From positions 3,782,001 to 3,846,000 of the forward strand of contig NZ_AP022595.1 in assembly GCF_010731875.1 (NCBI RefSeq): a stretch of DNA of 64,000 bases, written 5' to 3'. The position numbers were made by a program, and so were the translations under genes. Position 1 is the first letter of the stretch. Each line of letters starts with the position of its first letter. This DNA comes from Mycolicibacterium sarraceniae (GTDB lineage: Bacteria > Actinomycetota > Actinomycetes > Mycobacteriales > Mycobacteriaceae). The notes under the pieces were generated by a model. The model made no database searches. It saw only the letters and a list, made by a program, of their open reading frames with translations, and had not been told where the DNA came from. Positions 37,014 to 49,490 of the stretch are shown one piece after another.

Positions 37014-37883
37014 GTGCTGCCCGCCAGCGTTCGCCAGTGGCAAGAGGGTGGCCGGATGCTGTCCACCAGCACGGGTTCTGTTTTTATGCGGTCCGCGCCG
37101 GGCCGTGGCCCTGCTGTCCTTCTCCTGCACGGCTTTCCATCGAGCTCATACGATTTCCGCGGTGTCGTCGACCGGTTGGGGGACCGGGCTTGGCTCACCC
37201 TGGACTTCCTGGGCTTCGGTCTATCCGACAAACCCCGGCCACACCGCTACAGCCTGCTCGAGCAAGCCGACATCGTGCAGCAGGTGGTCGCCGACGTCGC
37301 ACCCGGCCCGGTGGTGCTGCTCGCCCATGACATGGGCACCTCGGTGGCCACCGAACTGCTGGCCCGCGACGTCTCCGGCACCTTGCCGTTCGAGATCCGC
37401 CGCGCCGTGCTCACCAACGGCAGCGTGATCATCGAGCGGGCGAGCCTGCGCCGGAGCCAGAAGATCCTGCGCGGCCCATTCGGCCCGATCCTGGCCCGGC
37501 TGACCAACGAACGAAGCTTCCTGCGCGGCTTCGCCAAACTCTTCAGCCCCTCGCACCCGCTCTCCCACGACGAAGCCCAAGCCCAGTGGGCACTGCTGGC
37601 CCGCGACGACGGCCATCGCATCATGAATCTGCTCTGCGCCTATCTCAACGAGCGGGTGCGCTTCGCTCCGCGCTGGCATGGCGCGGTGCGGGACTGGGAT
37701 AAACCGCTGGGGTTCCTCTGGGCCACCGGCGATCCCGTCGCCACCCCTAATGTGCTGGCCGGCTTGCGGGAGCTGCGGCCGGCCGCCGAAGTAATCGAGC
37801 TGCCCGGCATCGGCCACTACCCGCAGATCGAAGTGCCCGACGAATTCGCCGCCGGCGCACAGCAATTACTGCGACTCGACTAG
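37014..37883 (+). CDS. Alpha/beta hydrolase with Asp nucleophile (haloalkane dehalogenase/epoxide hydrolase-like)
   Basis: Hydrolase of 289 residues from GTG 37014. The oxyanion motif is LLLHGFPSSSYDF. The nucleophile elbow reads LLAHDMGTSVATE, with Asp instead of Ser, as in haloalkane dehalogenases and epoxide hydrolases. The acid and His come from the WATGDPVATPN region and PGIGHYPQIEVPDEF. This is the type of the dehalogenase-like Rv1833c found near gcvB in M. tuberculosis, but here it is on the opposite strand relative to gcvP. The substrate is unknown. It overlaps the convergent VWA-domain gene by 4 bp. Confidence 0.8.
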   Translation: MLPASVRQWQEGGRMLSTSTGSVFMRSAPGRGPAVLLLHGFPSSSYDFRGVVDRLGDRAWLTLDFLGFGLSDKPRPHRYSLLEQADIVQQVVADVAPGPVVLLAHDMGTSVATELLARDVSGTLPFEIRRAVLTNGSVIIERASLRRSQKILRGPFGPILARLTNERSFLRGFAKLFSPSHPLSHDEAQAQWALLARDDGHRIMNLLCAYLNERVRFAPRWHGAVRDWDKPLGFLWATGDPVATPNVLAGLRELRPAAEVIELPGIGHYPQIEVPDEFAAGAQQLLRLD

Positions 37884-39787
37884 TTCAGCAGGGTGGTGAC
37901 CGCGGCCGTCAAGTCCGGCGAGTCCGACGTGGCGACGTTCTGATACGTGCCGCCGGAGGCCTGTGTCACGGCCTCCCACGTCGCTCGATCGGAGTCGTCA
38001 CCGAAGTCGATGACGTTGATCGCCACGGGCTTGGCCGGGTCGACCGCCGAATTGACGTACCGCACCAGGCCAGGGCCGTCCAGCGACTGGTCGCTGTGCG
38101 GTCCCTGGGTGATCACCAGCACCGAATTGGTCTGTCCATCGCGGAAATTCGTCACCGCCTCGCCATACGCCAGACGCAACGTGGTGAACGACACCGCACC
38201 GCTGCCGGATGGCGACAGACCGGTCAGCGTGCTGGTCAATGCGGCCGACTGGTCTGGCAACGGTCCCAGCGGCACCGCTGATTTGCCTTGGACCCCGTTG
38301 AACGTCCACAGCCCGACTGCGGCGTTTGGCGGCAGCGCGCCGATGCGGTTGTTCAGAGCCTCAACCACATTGGCCAGCCGCGATTTACCGCCTTCGTCGG
38401 CGCCCATCGCCTGGTTCAGCATAATCGTGGTGGCCGAGCCGCTGGCCGGGTTGGACACCGCCGCGGCCAGGGTGGCCCGCTCAGACTCGTCACCGATCGA
38501 CAGCGGCGTACCCAGCTGCGGGAAGGTGACGACGTCGTTGCCCGGCGGCGTGGTGCCCTCGGCACGGAAACCCGCCTTCGCCAACGCGCTCAGCTGCTCG
38601 GATTTACGCATGAATCGGGCGAATTCGCTGGCGGCGCTGACCTGTTCGCTGGACAACCAGGTCCCCGACAGCAGCACGGTGGGGTAGTCGGCCAGGGCTA
38701 CCGGACCCGAGGGCAGCCATTCGGCGACATTGTTCTTGGCATCGGATGCCGAGGCGCGTCCGAACAGCTGCTGCTCGGTGGTCACCACAGCGTGTACCCG
38801 CGCCTCTGCCCCGTCACCGGAGCCCAGGAGTGCCGTCCAGGCCGCGTCGGCGGTGCCGTCGGCCAATTTCGGCTGCCCGGCCATCAGCGCGTTGACCGCT
38901 CCCAGACCCGCGGATACCGGACCGCCAGCCGGAGCCGATGACGATGCGACGGCTTCGGCAGCCAGGTAGGTGGCGTCGGCGTTCCCTGCGGTCGGCAGCG
39001 CCAGCCGCAACGAACCCCAGCCGGACAGATTCAGCCCGTCCAGGGCGGTGGGGTTGTTCTGCAGTGCTGGCAACGCTGACCAACTCTGTTGCGCCAATGC
39101 CTCTTTGAGCTGCGGGCGGACCGCGAGGACCACCGGCGAGCTGACCAGCGAGCGGGCGTCGCTGACGACCTCCTTGCCCGCGGTAGCCTGCAGTCGCGCC
39201 TCGGCAATGGAACTGGCGGGAATCCACAGGGCGGGACGCTCGCCGAGATCGCCGGGCCAGTTGGAGACGAACCCGTCGACCACCCGATCAGACTCGGCCG
39301 CGGTCACCACCATCTTCACGCAGCGGTCGCCGATCGGCGTCACGACGGCATTGAAACTCTCGGCGAACGTGGTGACATCGGCCGCGATCGACGGATCGGC
39401 GACCACCCCGACGTTGACGGCGCCGGCCAGGCACTTCGAGGCGGCATCGGTCGACCGGTGGGACAGTGCGTCGCCGAAGAAGCGCCACAGGATCACCGCG
39501 CCGACGACCACCACGACGGTGACCAGTGCGGCGATCACGCTGATGCTGACCCCGCGGCGGCCGGTCTCGCTGCGGTGGCCACCTTCAAAAGTGGCGATCC
39601 GGCGACGAGCGGTATCGGTCAGCGGTGACGGCTCGTAGCCGGTATCACCGGGCTCGACAGCTGCGCCCCCGCCGTCTGCGTCACCACCGGGGAGGGCAAA
39701 TCGGCCGGTCGGGTTTTCCGGCACGTCGGCAGGCTCGTCCGGTTCGCCGAAAGATTCCCCGGGTCCGGGTCTGCTGTGCCTGCCCAT
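37880..39787 (-). CDS. Membrane-anchored substrate-binding/VWA-domain protein (Rv1836c-like)
   Basis: Protein of 635 residues. Residues 1-80 are a polar cytoplasmic part rich in Pro, Gly and Glu. A single helix at about 82-104 (VSISVIAALVTVVVVVGAVILW) is followed by an extracytoplasmic domain resembling type-1 solute-binding proteins (VNVGVVADPSIAADVTTFAESF). A C-terminal von Willebrand A-like domain has an altered MIDAS segment (ATTIMLNQAMGADEGGKSRL, VLVITQGPHSDQ, INVIDFGDD). It corresponds to Rv1836c. Ligand and partner are unknown. It lies upstream of nothing in its own direction and is 51 bp after glcB in transcription order. Confidence 0.82.
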   Translation of the reverse strand: MGRHSRPGPGESFGEPDEPADVPENPTGRFALPGGDADGGGAAVEPGDTGYEPSPLTDTARRRIATFEGGHRSETGRRGVSISVIAALVTVVVVVGAVILWRFFGDALSHRSTDAASKCLAGAVNVGVVADPSIAADVTTFAESFNAVVTPIGDRCVKMVVTAAESDRVVDGFVSNWPGDLGERPALWIPASSIAEARLQATAGKEVVSDARSLVSSPVVLAVRPQLKEALAQQSWSALPALQNNPTALDGLNLSGWGSLRLALPTAGNADATYLAAEAVASSSAPAGGPVSAGLGAVNALMAGQPKLADGTADAAWTALLGSGDGAEARVHAVVTTEQQLFGRASASDAKNNVAEWLPSGPVALADYPTVLLSGTWLSSEQVSAASEFARFMRKSEQLSALAKAGFRAEGTTPPGNDVVTFPQLGTPLSIGDESERATLAAAVSNPASGSATTIMLNQAMGADEGGKSRLANVVEALNNRIGALPPNAAVGLWTFNGVQGKSAVPLGPLPDQSAALTSTLTGLSPSGSGAVSFTTLRLAYGEAVTNFRDGQTNSVLVITQGPHSDQSLDGPGLVRYVNSAVDPAKPVAINVIDFGDDSDRATWEAVTQASGGTYQNVATSDSPDLTAAVTTLLN

Positions 39788-39838
39788 GGCGGTGCCTGAT
39801 CCTCTTTCGTGTCAGCGGTCGTGCGGTGCGGTGCGGAC

Positions 39839-42025
39839 TCAGGCGCCGGTGCTGGCCTTGTACTCCCGGCGGCGCCGATGCAGGATCGGCTCGGTGTAGC
39901 CGTTCGGCTGGGCGGCGCCGGCCAGGATCAGCTCCTGGGCGGCCTGGAACGCGATGCTGTTGTCGGGGTCGGTAGCCATCGGCTTGAAATCAGGGTCGGA
40001 CGCATTCTGCCCGTCGACCACGGCCGCCATCCGCCGCAGGCTCTCGCGCACATCGTCGGCGGTGATTACCCCGTGATGCAACCAGTTCGCCAGCAGCTGG
40101 CTCGAAATGCGCAGTGTCGCACGGTCTTCCATCAATGCGACATCGTGGATATCGGGCACCTTCGAACAACCCACACCCGCGTCGATCCAGCGCACCACAT
40201 AGCCGAGGATCGACTGGCAGTTATTGTCGACCTCTTCGTGGATTTCTTCCGGTGACCAGGCCAATTCCTTGGCGAGCGGGATCGTCAGCAACTCGTCGAG
40301 CGTGGTGCGTGTCTGGCCGGCCAGCTCCGTGTGCACCTCTTTGACGTCGACGTAGTGGTAGTGCATGGCGTGCAGGGTCGCCGCCGTCGGGGACGGCACC
40401 CACGCCGTGGTGGCACCGGCCTTGGGCTGGCCGATCTTCTGCTCCACCATCTGCGCCATCAAATCGGTCATGGCCCACATGCCCTTACCGATCTGGGCAC
40501 GGCCGGAGAATCCGGTGGCCAGGCCGACGTCGACGTTCTGGTCTTCGTAGGCCAGGATCCACGGCTGGGTTTTCATCGCACCCTTGCGGATCATCGGGCC
40601 GGCTTCCATCGAGGTGTGGATCTCGTCGCCGGTGCGGTCCAGGAAGCCGGTATTGATGAAGGCCACCCGGTTGGCGGCGGCCTTGACGCAGGCCTTGAGG
40701 TTGGCCGAGGTGCGGCGCTCCTCGTCCATGATGCCGACCTTGATCGTGTTCTGCGGCAGGCCGAGGACGTCCTCGACCCGGCTGAACAGTTCGCAGGTGA
40801 AGGCGACCTCGTCGGGGCCGTGCATCTTGGGCTTGACGATGTATATGGAGCCGGTGCGGCTGTTCTGCCGGGGGCTGCCGTCCTCGGCCTTGAGGCCGTG
40901 GGTGGCGATCAGCCCGGTGAACAGTGCGTCCTGGATGCCTTCGTAGATCTCGTTGCCGTCGGCGTCGAGGATCGCATCGTTGGTCATCAGGTGCCCGACA
41001 TTGCGGACGAACAACAGGCTGCGCCCGGGCAGCGTGAGTTCACCCTGGTCGGGAGTCTTGTAGGTCCGGTCGTCGTTGAGCACCCGGGTGAACGTCTTGC
41101 CGCCCTTGCTGACCTCTTCGGCCAGATCGCCGCGGTTGAGGCCCAGCCAGTTGCGGTAGCCCAGCACCTTGTCGTCGGCGTCGACGGCGGCCACCGAATC
41201 CTCGAAGTCCATGATCGTGGTGATCGCCGACTCGAGCACGACATCCTTGATGCCGGCCTTATCGGTCGTGCCGACAGCGGACTCGGGGTCGATCAGGATC
41301 TCGATGTGCAGGCCGTTGTTCACCAACAGCACTGACCAGGATGGGGAGCCGCGCTCACCGGTGTAGCCGAGGAACTTCTCCGGGCTCTCCAGCGTCGTCG
41401 ATGTGCCGTCGGTCAGGGCGATGTCGAGTGCGCCCCCGGCGACGCTGACACCGGTGGCGGCGGCCCACGAACCGTCGGCCAGCGGCACCGCCTGGTCGAG
41501 GAAGTTGCGGGCGTAGGCGATGACCTTGTCGCCGCGGATCTTGTTGTAGCTGCTGCCCGGTTCGGCACCGCCCTCGGTGCTGATGACGTCAGTGCCGTAG
41601 AGCGCGTCGTACAGCGAGCCCCAGCGCGCGTTCGCGGCGTTCAAGGCGAAGCGGGCGTTGAGGATCGGGACCACCAGCTGCGGTCCGAAGGTGCTGGTGA
41701 TCTCGTCATCGACACCGGAAGTGGTGATCGTGAAGTCAGCAGGCTCGGGCTGCAGATAACCGATATCGCGCAGGAACTGCTGGTACTCACCCGCGTCGAT
41801 ACCGCCGATGATCCGCTGCCGGTGCCACTTGTCGATCTGGGCCTGCAGGTCATCCCGGCGGGCGAGCAGGCCCTGATTTTGGGGGGTGAGGTCAGCGATG
41901 ACCTTGTCGACCCCCGACCAGAAGCTGTCGGCGTCAATCCCGGTGCCGGGCAGCGCCTCGTTGGTGATGAAGTCGTACAACACCCGCGCCACACGCAGGT
42001 TGCCCACGGCCACGCGATCGGTCAT
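39839..42025 (-). CDS. glcB: Malate synthase G
   Basis: Glyoxylate-shunt enzyme of 728 residues that condenses glyoxylate with acetyl-CoA to malate. Full-length form G. Recognisable blocks are [55 protein letters not shown] and [18 protein letters not shown]. The catalytic Arg-Asp region is [38 protein letters not shown], seen in pieces. [31 protein letters not shown] is near the C-terminus. ATG 42025 follows GAGGGAGGAC on the minus strand. It is needed for growth on fatty acids and acetate. It is adjacent to Rv1836c as in M. tuberculosis. Confidence 0.97.
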   Translation of the reverse strand: MTDRVAVGNLRVARVLYDFITNEALPGTGIDADSFWSGVDKVIADLTPQNQGLLARRDDLQAQIDKWHRQRIIGGIDAGEYQQFLRDIGYLQPEPADFTITTSGVDDEITSTFGPQLVVPILNARFALNAANARWGSLYDALYGTDVISTEGGAEPGSSYNKIRGDKVIAYARNFLDQAVPLADGSWAAATGVSVAGGALDIALTDGTSTTLESPEKFLGYTGERGSPSWSVLLVNNGLHIEILIDPESAVGTTDKAGIKDVVLESAITTIMDFEDSVAAVDADDKVLGYRNWLGLNRGDLAEEVSKGGKTFTRVLNDDRTYKTPDQGELTLPGRSLLFVRNVGHLMTNDAILDADGNEIYEGIQDALFTGLIATHGLKAEDGSPRQNSRTGSIYIVKPKMHGPDEVAFTCELFSRVEDVLGLPQNTIKVGIMDEERRTSANLKACVKAAANRVAFINTGFLDRTGDEIHTSMEAGPMIRKGAMKTQPWILAYEDQNVDVGLATGFSGRAQIGKGMWAMTDLMAQMVEQKIGQPKAGATTAWVPSPTAATLHAMHYHYVDVKEVHTELAGQTRTTLDELLTIPLAKELAWSPEEIHEEVDNNCQSILGYVVRWIDAGVGCSKVPDIHDVALMEDRATLRISSQLLANWLHHGVITADDVRESLRRMAAVVDGQNASDPDFKPMATDPDNSIAFQAAQELILAGAAQPNGYTEPILHRRRREYKASTGA

Positions 42026-42047
42026 CTGTCGTCCTCCCTCACGGCAA

Positions 42048-42965
42048 TCAATTCATCTTACCCGCAGGTAGGAACCCTTCCGACACGCTGTCGTAGGCGC
42101 AGTTACGCCGGTCGCAAGCCAGCAGCTGTTCGCACCAGCTCACCAGCGCCGCACGCAGCGGGGCCGCACGCTCGCTGATCAGGCCCTGGCGTCGCACGTA
42201 CTCAGCGCGTCCGGCGGGTTCCTCGACCGCGATCGGCGCGAACCCCAGGTGCATCAGATCGTAGGGGCTGGCCCGCATGTCGAGCTCACGCGCCTCGGCG
42301 GCCAGTTCCAGACAGTCCACCAGTAGCTGCGAATCGACCAGCGGGCCGAGCTTGTAGCACCACTTGTAGAGGTCCATGTTGGCGTGCAGGCAGCCCGGCT
42401 GTTCCCAGTCGCGCTGGTCGGCTCGGGTCGGCACACCCCGATTTCGAGTCGCCGCCGCATCGGTGAAGAACCGGAACGCATCGAAGTGGGTGCAGCGCAA
42501 GGGCATCGAATCGACGACGGCGTCGGTGCCGGCGGCGCCCAGCCTCAGCGGCACCCGGCCGTGGCGTACGGCGTCGGTGCGGTAGACCATCGCCCATTCG
42601 TGCATGCCGAAGCAGCCGAACTGCGGCGCACGGTCTTCGGTGGCCCGCAGCAGATCGGCGATGAAGGCGACGGTGGGCAGCCTCGTTCGCAGGAAATCCG
42701 CGCTGACGGTGACGCCGTCGGCGGTTGCCGCGTAGCCGGCGCGATCCAGGTACTCGGCGGCCTCCGGCCCCGCGAGCACGGTGCCATACCCGGGATGCCA
42801 CACCCGCAGCTGGCGTGGGCGCAGGCTGTAGTAGCTGAACAGGAAATCCCACACCGGGTGGGTTTCACCACGGCTGGCCCGACGGCCGTGCGGGCTGGTG
42901 AAGGTCTCGACCCGGGCGCGGTGGGCCGCTGCCCGCGTCATCCAGTCGACATCGGCGAGCACCAC
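42048..42965 (-). CDS. Conserved actinobacterial protein, often annotated 3-methyladenine DNA glycosylase
   Basis: Protein of about 305 residues. Family members share the start DWxxRAAAHxARV, here [17 protein letters not shown], then [40 protein letters not shown], and a Trp/Cys-rich C-terminal half ([33 protein letters not shown]). It is often labelled 3-methyladenine DNA glycosylase in actinobacteria, but the helix-hairpin-helix of true glycosylases is not visible, so that function is doubtful. GTG 42965 is the first codon after the CBS-protein stop (1 bp apart); GTG 42962 and 42974 are alternatives. Placement right after the CBS pair suggests one operon. Confidence 0.6.
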   Translation of the reverse strand: MVLADVDWMTRAAAHRARVETFTSPHGRRASRGETHPVWDFLFSYYSLRPRQLRVWHPGYGTVLAGPEAAEYLDRAGYAATADGVTVSADFLRTRLPTVAFIADLLRATEDRAPQFGCFGMHEWAMVYRTDAVRHGRVPLRLGAAGTDAVVDSMPLRCTHFDAFRFFTDAAATRNRGVPTRADQRDWEQPGCLHANMDLYKWCYKLGPLVDSQLLVDCLELAAEARELDMRASPYDLMHLGFAPIAVEEPAGRAEYVRRQGLISERAAPLRAALVSWCEQLLACDRRNCAYDSVSEGFLPAGKMN

Positions 42966-42966
42966 A

Positions 42967-44022
42967 TCAGGCACGGTGCATCCCGTCGCGCACGGTCCCG
43001 ACAAGGTCTTCCACCAGGTCTTCGAGTGCGATCATCGCCGTCACGGCACCATCGGCACCCGTGACCAGCGCCAGGTGGCTGTTGTTGCGCCGTAGCTGCG
43101 ACAGCGCGTCCGGCAGCGCCATATCGGCGGCCACCAGGGGCAGCGGGCGCACCACCGAGGCGTCGAGCACCGAATCGGGGCCGTCGATCTGGCTCAGCAC
43201 ATCCTTGATGTGCAGGTATCCGATCAGCGAGTCATCGGCACCGACCACGGGGAACCGCGAGTAGCCCGTCTCATGCAGGGCGTGCTCGACCGCGCTCACC
43301 GAAGGTCCGCTGCCGGGGCCGGCGACCGGGATCGCGCGGATTTCGCTGAGCGGTACCGCGACGTCGTTGACGATGCGGTTGCGGATCTGTAGCGCTCGGG
43401 TCAGCCGCATGTGTTCTTCGGGGTCCAACAAGCCCTCGGAACGCGACTCGGCGATCATCTCCGCCAGCTCGACGGTCGACACGGTGACGTCGAGCTCGTC
43501 CTTGGCTTCGATCCCGAAGATCTTGAGCGTGGTGTTGGCCGCCCAGTTGTAGGAGGCGATGAACGGCCGGACGAACCTGACGTAGGCCAGATAGAGCGGC
43601 ATCAGCAGCATCGCCGTCTTCTCCGGGCCGGCGATGGCGATGTTCTTGGGCACCATTTCGCCGAGCAGGACGTGAAGTGTCACGACGATGCCGAGCGCCA
43701 CCAGGAACGACACCGTGTGCAGCACGGGGTCGGGCACCCCGACCAAATCGAACGGTGTCTCCAACAGCCCGGCCACCGCCGGCTCGCCGACCCGGCCCAG
43801 CAGGATCGAGCACACCGTGATGCCCAGCTGGGCGCCGGCCAGCATCAGGGACAGCTGCTCGCCGGCGCGCAGTACGGTGACCGCGCTCCGCTTACCTTGT
43901 TCAGCAAGGGTTTCCAGCCGGTCGCGGCGAGCCGAGATCAACGCGAACTCCGCGCCGACGAAGAATGCGTTGGCGCCCAGCAGCGCGATCGTCAGCAGCA
44001 CACCCAGGAAGTCGGCACCCAT
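42967..44022 (-). CDS. CBS-domain CNNM/HlyC/CorC-family membrane protein (Rv1841c-like)
   Basis: Membrane protein of 351 residues. Residues 1-190 contain the DUF21/CNNM domain (LLGANAFFVGAEFALISARRDRLETLAEQG, LGEMVPKNIAIAGPEKTAMLL). Residues 205-330 contain a CBS pair (VPLSEIRAIPV, GYSRFPVVGADDSLIGYLHIKDVL, VTGADGAVTAMIALEDLVEDLVG). The C-terminal CorC domain is missing, unlike in its neighbour. The family transports or senses Mg2+ and other divalent cations, with CBS domains binding ATP. Its ATG overlaps the stop of the longer paralogue (TGATG), so the two are a coupled pair, as for Rv1841c/Rv1842c. Confidence 0.9.
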   Translation of the reverse strand: MGADFLGVLLTIALLGANAFFVGAEFALISARRDRLETLAEQGKRSAVTVLRAGEQLSLMLAGAQLGITVCSILLGRVGEPAVAGLLETPFDLVGVPDPVLHTVSFLVALGIVVTLHVLLGEMVPKNIAIAGPEKTAMLLMPLYLAYVRFVRPFIASYNWAANTTLKIFGIEAKDELDVTVSTVELAEMIAESRSEGLLDPEEHMRLTRALQIRNRIVNDVAVPLSEIRAIPVAGPGSGPSVSAVEHALHETGYSRFPVVGADDSLIGYLHIKDVLSQIDGPDSVLDASVVRPLPLVAADMALPDALSQLRRNNSHLALVTGADGAVTAMIALEDLVEDLVGTVRDGMHRA

Positions 44023-45391
44023 CAGCGGTCCCCGTCGTTACTGGGCCAGTCGTCACTGGGTCGGAGCAGCTGGGTCAATACCAGCTGGTCGATACGGCGG
44101 CTGTCCATCGCGACGACGGTGGCGCGCCAGTGGATCGGATCGTCGAAAGGGCCATCGGGGTCGAACGCGGACAGTTCCACCGATTCACCCGTCTCGGGGA
44201 TGTGCCCCAACTTCTCGAGCACCAGCCCGCCGATGGTCTCGTATTCGCCTTCGGGGGCCCGGAAACCCGTCGCCTCGGCCACTTCGTCTATGCGCAGCAG
44301 CCCCGACACCCGCCAGCCCAAACCAGACTTCTGGAAATCGGGGGTGGAGTCGTCATGCTCGTCACGAACGTCGCCGACGATCTCCTCGATCAAGTCTTCG
44401 ACAGTGACCATGCCCGCGGTGCCGCCGTACTCGTCGACCACCATGGCCGTCTGCAACCCGTGGGCGCGCAGCTGCGACATCAGCGCGTCGCCGTCCAGCG
44501 ATGACGGCACCGTCGGCACCGGGATCGCCAGCGTCAGCAGCTTGGTCGTCGGCCGCTGTGCGGCGGGAACACCGAAGACCTGCTTGACATGCACGATGCC
44601 GATGGTCTCGTCCAGGTCGCCGTTGACGACGGGGAAGCGGGAGAAACCAGTGCTGGCTGAGGCGGTCACCAGATCGCTGACCGTGTCATCGGCCTCCAGC
44701 GCCTCGATCTCGGTGCGTGGCGTCATGAACTCCTCGGCGATCCGCGAGCCGAACTGCAGCGAGCGGTTGACCAACGCGGCGGTGGCCTCATCCAGGGAAC
44801 CGTGTTGGGCCGAACTGCGAACCAGCGCACCGAGTTCCTCCGGGGAGCGCGCCGAACGCAGCTCCTCAGCCGGTTCGATGCCGAGCCGGCGCAGGATCCA
44901 GTTGGCGGTGCCGTTGGTGGCCTTGATGGCCGGGGTCATCAACGTGGAGAACATCAGCTGGAAGCCGGCCGTCGCTCGCGCGGTGGGAACCGGGCGTGCC
45001 ACCGCCAGGTTCTTGGGCACCAGCTCACCGAACACCATCGACAGTGAGGTGGCGATCAGGATGGCCAGTGCCAGCGCGATTCCGGCGGCAACACTGTCGG
45101 GCACGTGCAGGTAATCCAGAACCGGGTCGAACAGCCGCGCCAGCACGGGTTCGGCGAGATAGCCGGTGGCCAGGGTGGTGATCGAGATGCCGAGCTGGGC
45201 GCCGGACAGCTGGAATGACAGCGAGCGGTGGGCACGTGAGACGTTGTTGTCCCTGCGGTCGCCGGCGCGGGCGTTGGCATCGACGGTGCTGCGTTCCAGA
45301 GCGGTCAGGGAGAACTCGGCCGCCACGAAGAGTGCCGTTCCCAGCGTCAGTACGACCATCGCCAACAGGCTGAGCGCGGTATAGAGGCCGG

Positions 45392-45395
<4 letters not shown>
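44022..45395 (-). CDS. CBS- and CorC-domain CNNM-family membrane protein (Rv1842c-like)
   Basis: Membrane protein of 457 residues. DUF21/CNNM domain at about 1-200 ([57 protein letters not shown]), CBS pair at about 215-340 ([59 protein letters not shown]). A C-terminal CorC_HlyC domain follows at about 355-440 (GLRIDEV-like, [19 protein letters not shown]). It has GTG 45395 as start, overlapping the stop of a 68-codon frame that begins on the guaB1 stop. The paralogue without CorC domain follows with overlap. It is presumably a divalent-cation transporter or regulator. Confidence 0.9.
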
Positions 45396-47049
<1,654 letters not shown>

Positions 47050-48504
47050 TCAGGCCTCGACCTCGCTGCGGTCACCGCTCCACAGGGTGTGGAAGCGGGC
47101 GGCCGGATCGGCGTCGGTCCGGCCGTAGGTGTGCGCGCCGAAGAAGTCACGCAGACCCTGAGTCAGTGCCGCGGGCAGCCGCTCGGTGCGCAGCGCGTCG
47201 TAGTAGCACAGTGCGGAGGCGAAACCGGGCACCGGGATGCCCAGCTCGGTGGCCTTGACGACGACCCGACGCCAGCTGTCGATTCCGGCCTCGACGGCGT
47301 CACGGAAGTACGGCGCAGCGATAAGGGTGGCCAGCTCAGCGTTCTCGTCGTGGGCCTCCTTGATCCGGTTGAGGAACTTGGCCCGAATGATGCAGCCGCC
47401 GCGCCAGATGGTGGCCATGTCGCCGAGTGTGATGCCCCAGTTGTACTCGGCACTACCCGCCTGAATCTGGTTGAAGCCCTGCGCGTACGCGATGATCTTC
47501 GACGCATACAGCGCCTTGCTGACGTCATCGATGAACTGGGCGGCGTCGGTCGGCTTGGCGCTCAGATCGCCGGAGGCCAGGCCGGTGGTGGCCTTGCGCT
47601 GCGGAACCGAACCCGACAGTGCGCGCGCGAACACGGCCTCGGCGATACCGGTCACCGGCACCCCGAGGTCCAGGGCCGACTTGACTGTCCAGCGCCCGGT
47701 GCCTTTCTGCTCGGCCTCATCAACGATGACGTCGACCAGAGGCTTACCGGTCTTGGCGTCGGTCTGGCGCAGCACCTCGGCAGTGATCTCGATCAGGTAG
47801 CTGTCCAAGTCGCCCTTGTTCCACTCGGCGAAGATCTCGGCGATCTCAGGAGCGGTCTTGCCCAGCCCGTCGCGCAGTAGCTGATAGGCCTCGCCGATCA
47901 ACTGCATATCGGAGTACTCGATGCCGTTGTGCACCATCTTCACGAAGTGCCCGGCTCCGTCAGGGCCGATGTGGGTGCAGCACGGAACGCCGTCGACATG
48001 CGCGGAGATCTCCTCGAGCAGCGGGCCCAGCGACTTGTAGGACTCGGCGGGGCCGCCGGGCATGATCGACGGCCCGTTGAGGGCGCCCTCCTCGCCGCCG
48101 GAGATGCCGGCGCCGACGAAGTGCAGGCCGCGCTCGCGCACTGCCTTCTCGCGCCGGATGGTGTCGGTGTAGAGCGCGTTACCGCCGTCGATGATGATGT
48201 CGCCCGGCTCGAAGACGTCGCAGAGTTCGTTGATTACCGCGTCGGTCGGGTCACCGGCCTTGACCATGATCAGCGCGCGCCGCGGCCGCTCGAGTGCGGC
48301 GGCGAACTCGGCCATCGTCTCGGCGCGAACGAAGCTGCCCTCGGAGCCATGCTCGGCGAGCAGCGCATCGGTCTTGGCGACCGACCGGTTGTGCAGTGCG
48401 ACGGTGTAGCCGTGGTGAGCGAAGTTCCGCGCGATATTGGAGCCCATCACCGCCAACCCGGTAACACCGATCTGTGCAGTACCGTCCGTCTGCGGTGAGC
48501 TCAT
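47050..48504 (-). CDS. gnd1: 6-phosphogluconate dehydrogenase (decarboxylating)
   Basis: Pentose phosphate pathway enzyme of 484 residues converting 6-phosphogluconate to ribulose-5-phosphate with NADP+. The nucleotide fold begins IGVTGLAVMGSNIARNFA. Substrate and catalytic blocks include GAGISGGEEGALNGPSIMPGG, GHFVKMVHNGIEYSDMQLIGEAY (catalytic Lys), KGTGRWTVKSALDLGVPV and GGCIIRAKFLNRI. It is the long, homodimeric form, Gnd1 (Rv1844c type). It lies 9 bp before guaB1 in the same direction, so one transcript is likely. The M56 peptidase gene upstream is separated by 45 bp. Confidence 0.95.
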   Translation of the reverse strand: MSSPQTDGTAQIGVTGLAVMGSNIARNFAHHGYTVALHNRSVAKTDALLAEHGSEGSFVRAETMAEFAAALERPRRALIMVKAGDPTDAVINELCDVFEPGDIIIDGGNALYTDTIRREKAVRERGLHFVGAGISGGEEGALNGPSIMPGGPAESYKSLGPLLEEISAHVDGVPCCTHIGPDGAGHFVKMVHNGIEYSDMQLIGEAYQLLRDGLGKTAPEIAEIFAEWNKGDLDSYLIEITAEVLRQTDAKTGKPLVDVIVDEAEQKGTGRWTVKSALDLGVPVTGIAEAVFARALSGSVPQRKATTGLASGDLSAKPTDAAQFIDDVSKALYASKIIAYAQGFNQIQAGSAEYNWGITLGDMATIWRGGCIIRAKFLNRIKEAHDENAELATLIAAPYFRDAVEAGIDSWRRVVVKATELGIPVPGFASALCYYDALRTERLPAALTQGLRDFFGAHTYGRTDADPAARFHTLWSGDRSEVEA

Positions 48505-48549
48505 CTGGCGCCCTTCAATTGTGTGAATTTTGTTGCGGGAAGAACAGTC

Positions 48550-49476
48550 TCAGGACAAGAACAACCGGTGCAGTTCGGTGAGCCACGGCATCGCGACGGC
48601 GACGGTCGGCACCACGAGCACCGCCGCGGCGGTGGTGTAGGCAGCCAATGAGAGCCACACACTGTTGGGCCGGCCGCACAGCCGGCGCACCCGGATGACA
48701 GTGGTGGGACCGCCCGCGGCCAGGGCGCCCTTCGGCGTGCGCGCGGAGGCACAGGCCACCAGGGCACGCGCCAGGGCAGTGGGGCCGGCGGTCCGTACAG
48801 CGGCGTCATCGGCGAGCAATTCGACGAGGAGCCGCACGGCATTGAGTGCACTGCCGCTACGGACGAACCGGGGGAAGGCGGTGTGCACGGCGATGAACGC
48901 CTCGAGCACCAGATCGTGGCGTGCGCGCAGGTGGGCACGCTCATGGCTGAGGATCGCGGCTAGTTCGCTCTGATTCAACGCGGCCAGGGTGCCCTCGCTG
49001 AGCACGACCCGGCTGCGCACACCGGGCAGGCAATACGCCAGGGGTTCGGCCACGTCCAGCACCCGCAACCCGCTCACGCCGTGCCGGCACTCACCGAGCA
49101 GATCGACCACCATTCGGTGATGCGCCCGGCGCCGCCGAGTGGCCACTGCGACCTGCACACCGGCGACCAGTAGGCGCGCTCCGATGAACAGGGTGACGGC
49201 GAAGACCAGGACATATGCCAGCCACAGCGGCCAGCCGAGCGCCGCGATCTCGCTGGTGATCGTGGCGGTCGGGCGCCCGTCAGCTCCGGGGACAAACAGC
49301 CGGCTGGCGATCGCCAGGCCCGCGCTGAATGCGGATAACACAGCAGCCACTGCAATCGATTGCCAGAGCACGATCGCCGCCCGCGGCGCACGCATTGGCC
49401 AGGAGGCCCGGGCCAGGAGTGCGGGCACAGGACCAACCAGCATCAAGGCGAGGAAGGTGAAGGCCAGCGCGGACAC
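48550..49476 (-). CDS. M56 (BlaR1-like) membrane metallopeptidase (Rv1845c-like)
   Basis: Membrane peptidase of 308 residues with hydrophobic helices at the N-terminus (ALAFTFLALMLVGPVPALLAR) and C-terminus. The zinc motif HExxH is in LAAILSHERAHLRARHDLVLEAF, with the third ligand Glu-containing segment downstream (LLVELLADDAAV). It matches Rv1845c, called BlaR, the partner of the BlaI repressor. It lacks the extracytoplasmic penicillin-binding sensor domain of staphylococcal BlaR1, so its signal is probably something other than direct beta-lactam acylation. It follows blaI by 14 bp on the same strand and is presumed to inactivate BlaI by cleavage. Confidence 0.9.
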   Translation of the reverse strand: MSALAFTFLALMLVGPVPALLARASWPMRAPRAAIVLWQSIAVAAVLSAFSAGLAIASRLFVPGADGRPTATITSEIAALGWPLWLAYVLVFAVTLFIGARLLVAGVQVAVATRRRRAHHRMVVDLLGECRHGVSGLRVLDVAEPLAYCLPGVRSRVVLSEGTLAALNQSELAAILSHERAHLRARHDLVLEAFIAVHTAFPRFVRSGSALNAVRLLVELLADDAAVRTAGPTALARALVACASARTPKGALAAGGPTTVIRVRRLCGRPNSVWLSLAAYTTAAAVLVVPTVAVAMPWLTELHRLFLS

Positions 49477-49490
49477 GCTGACAGTGTCCC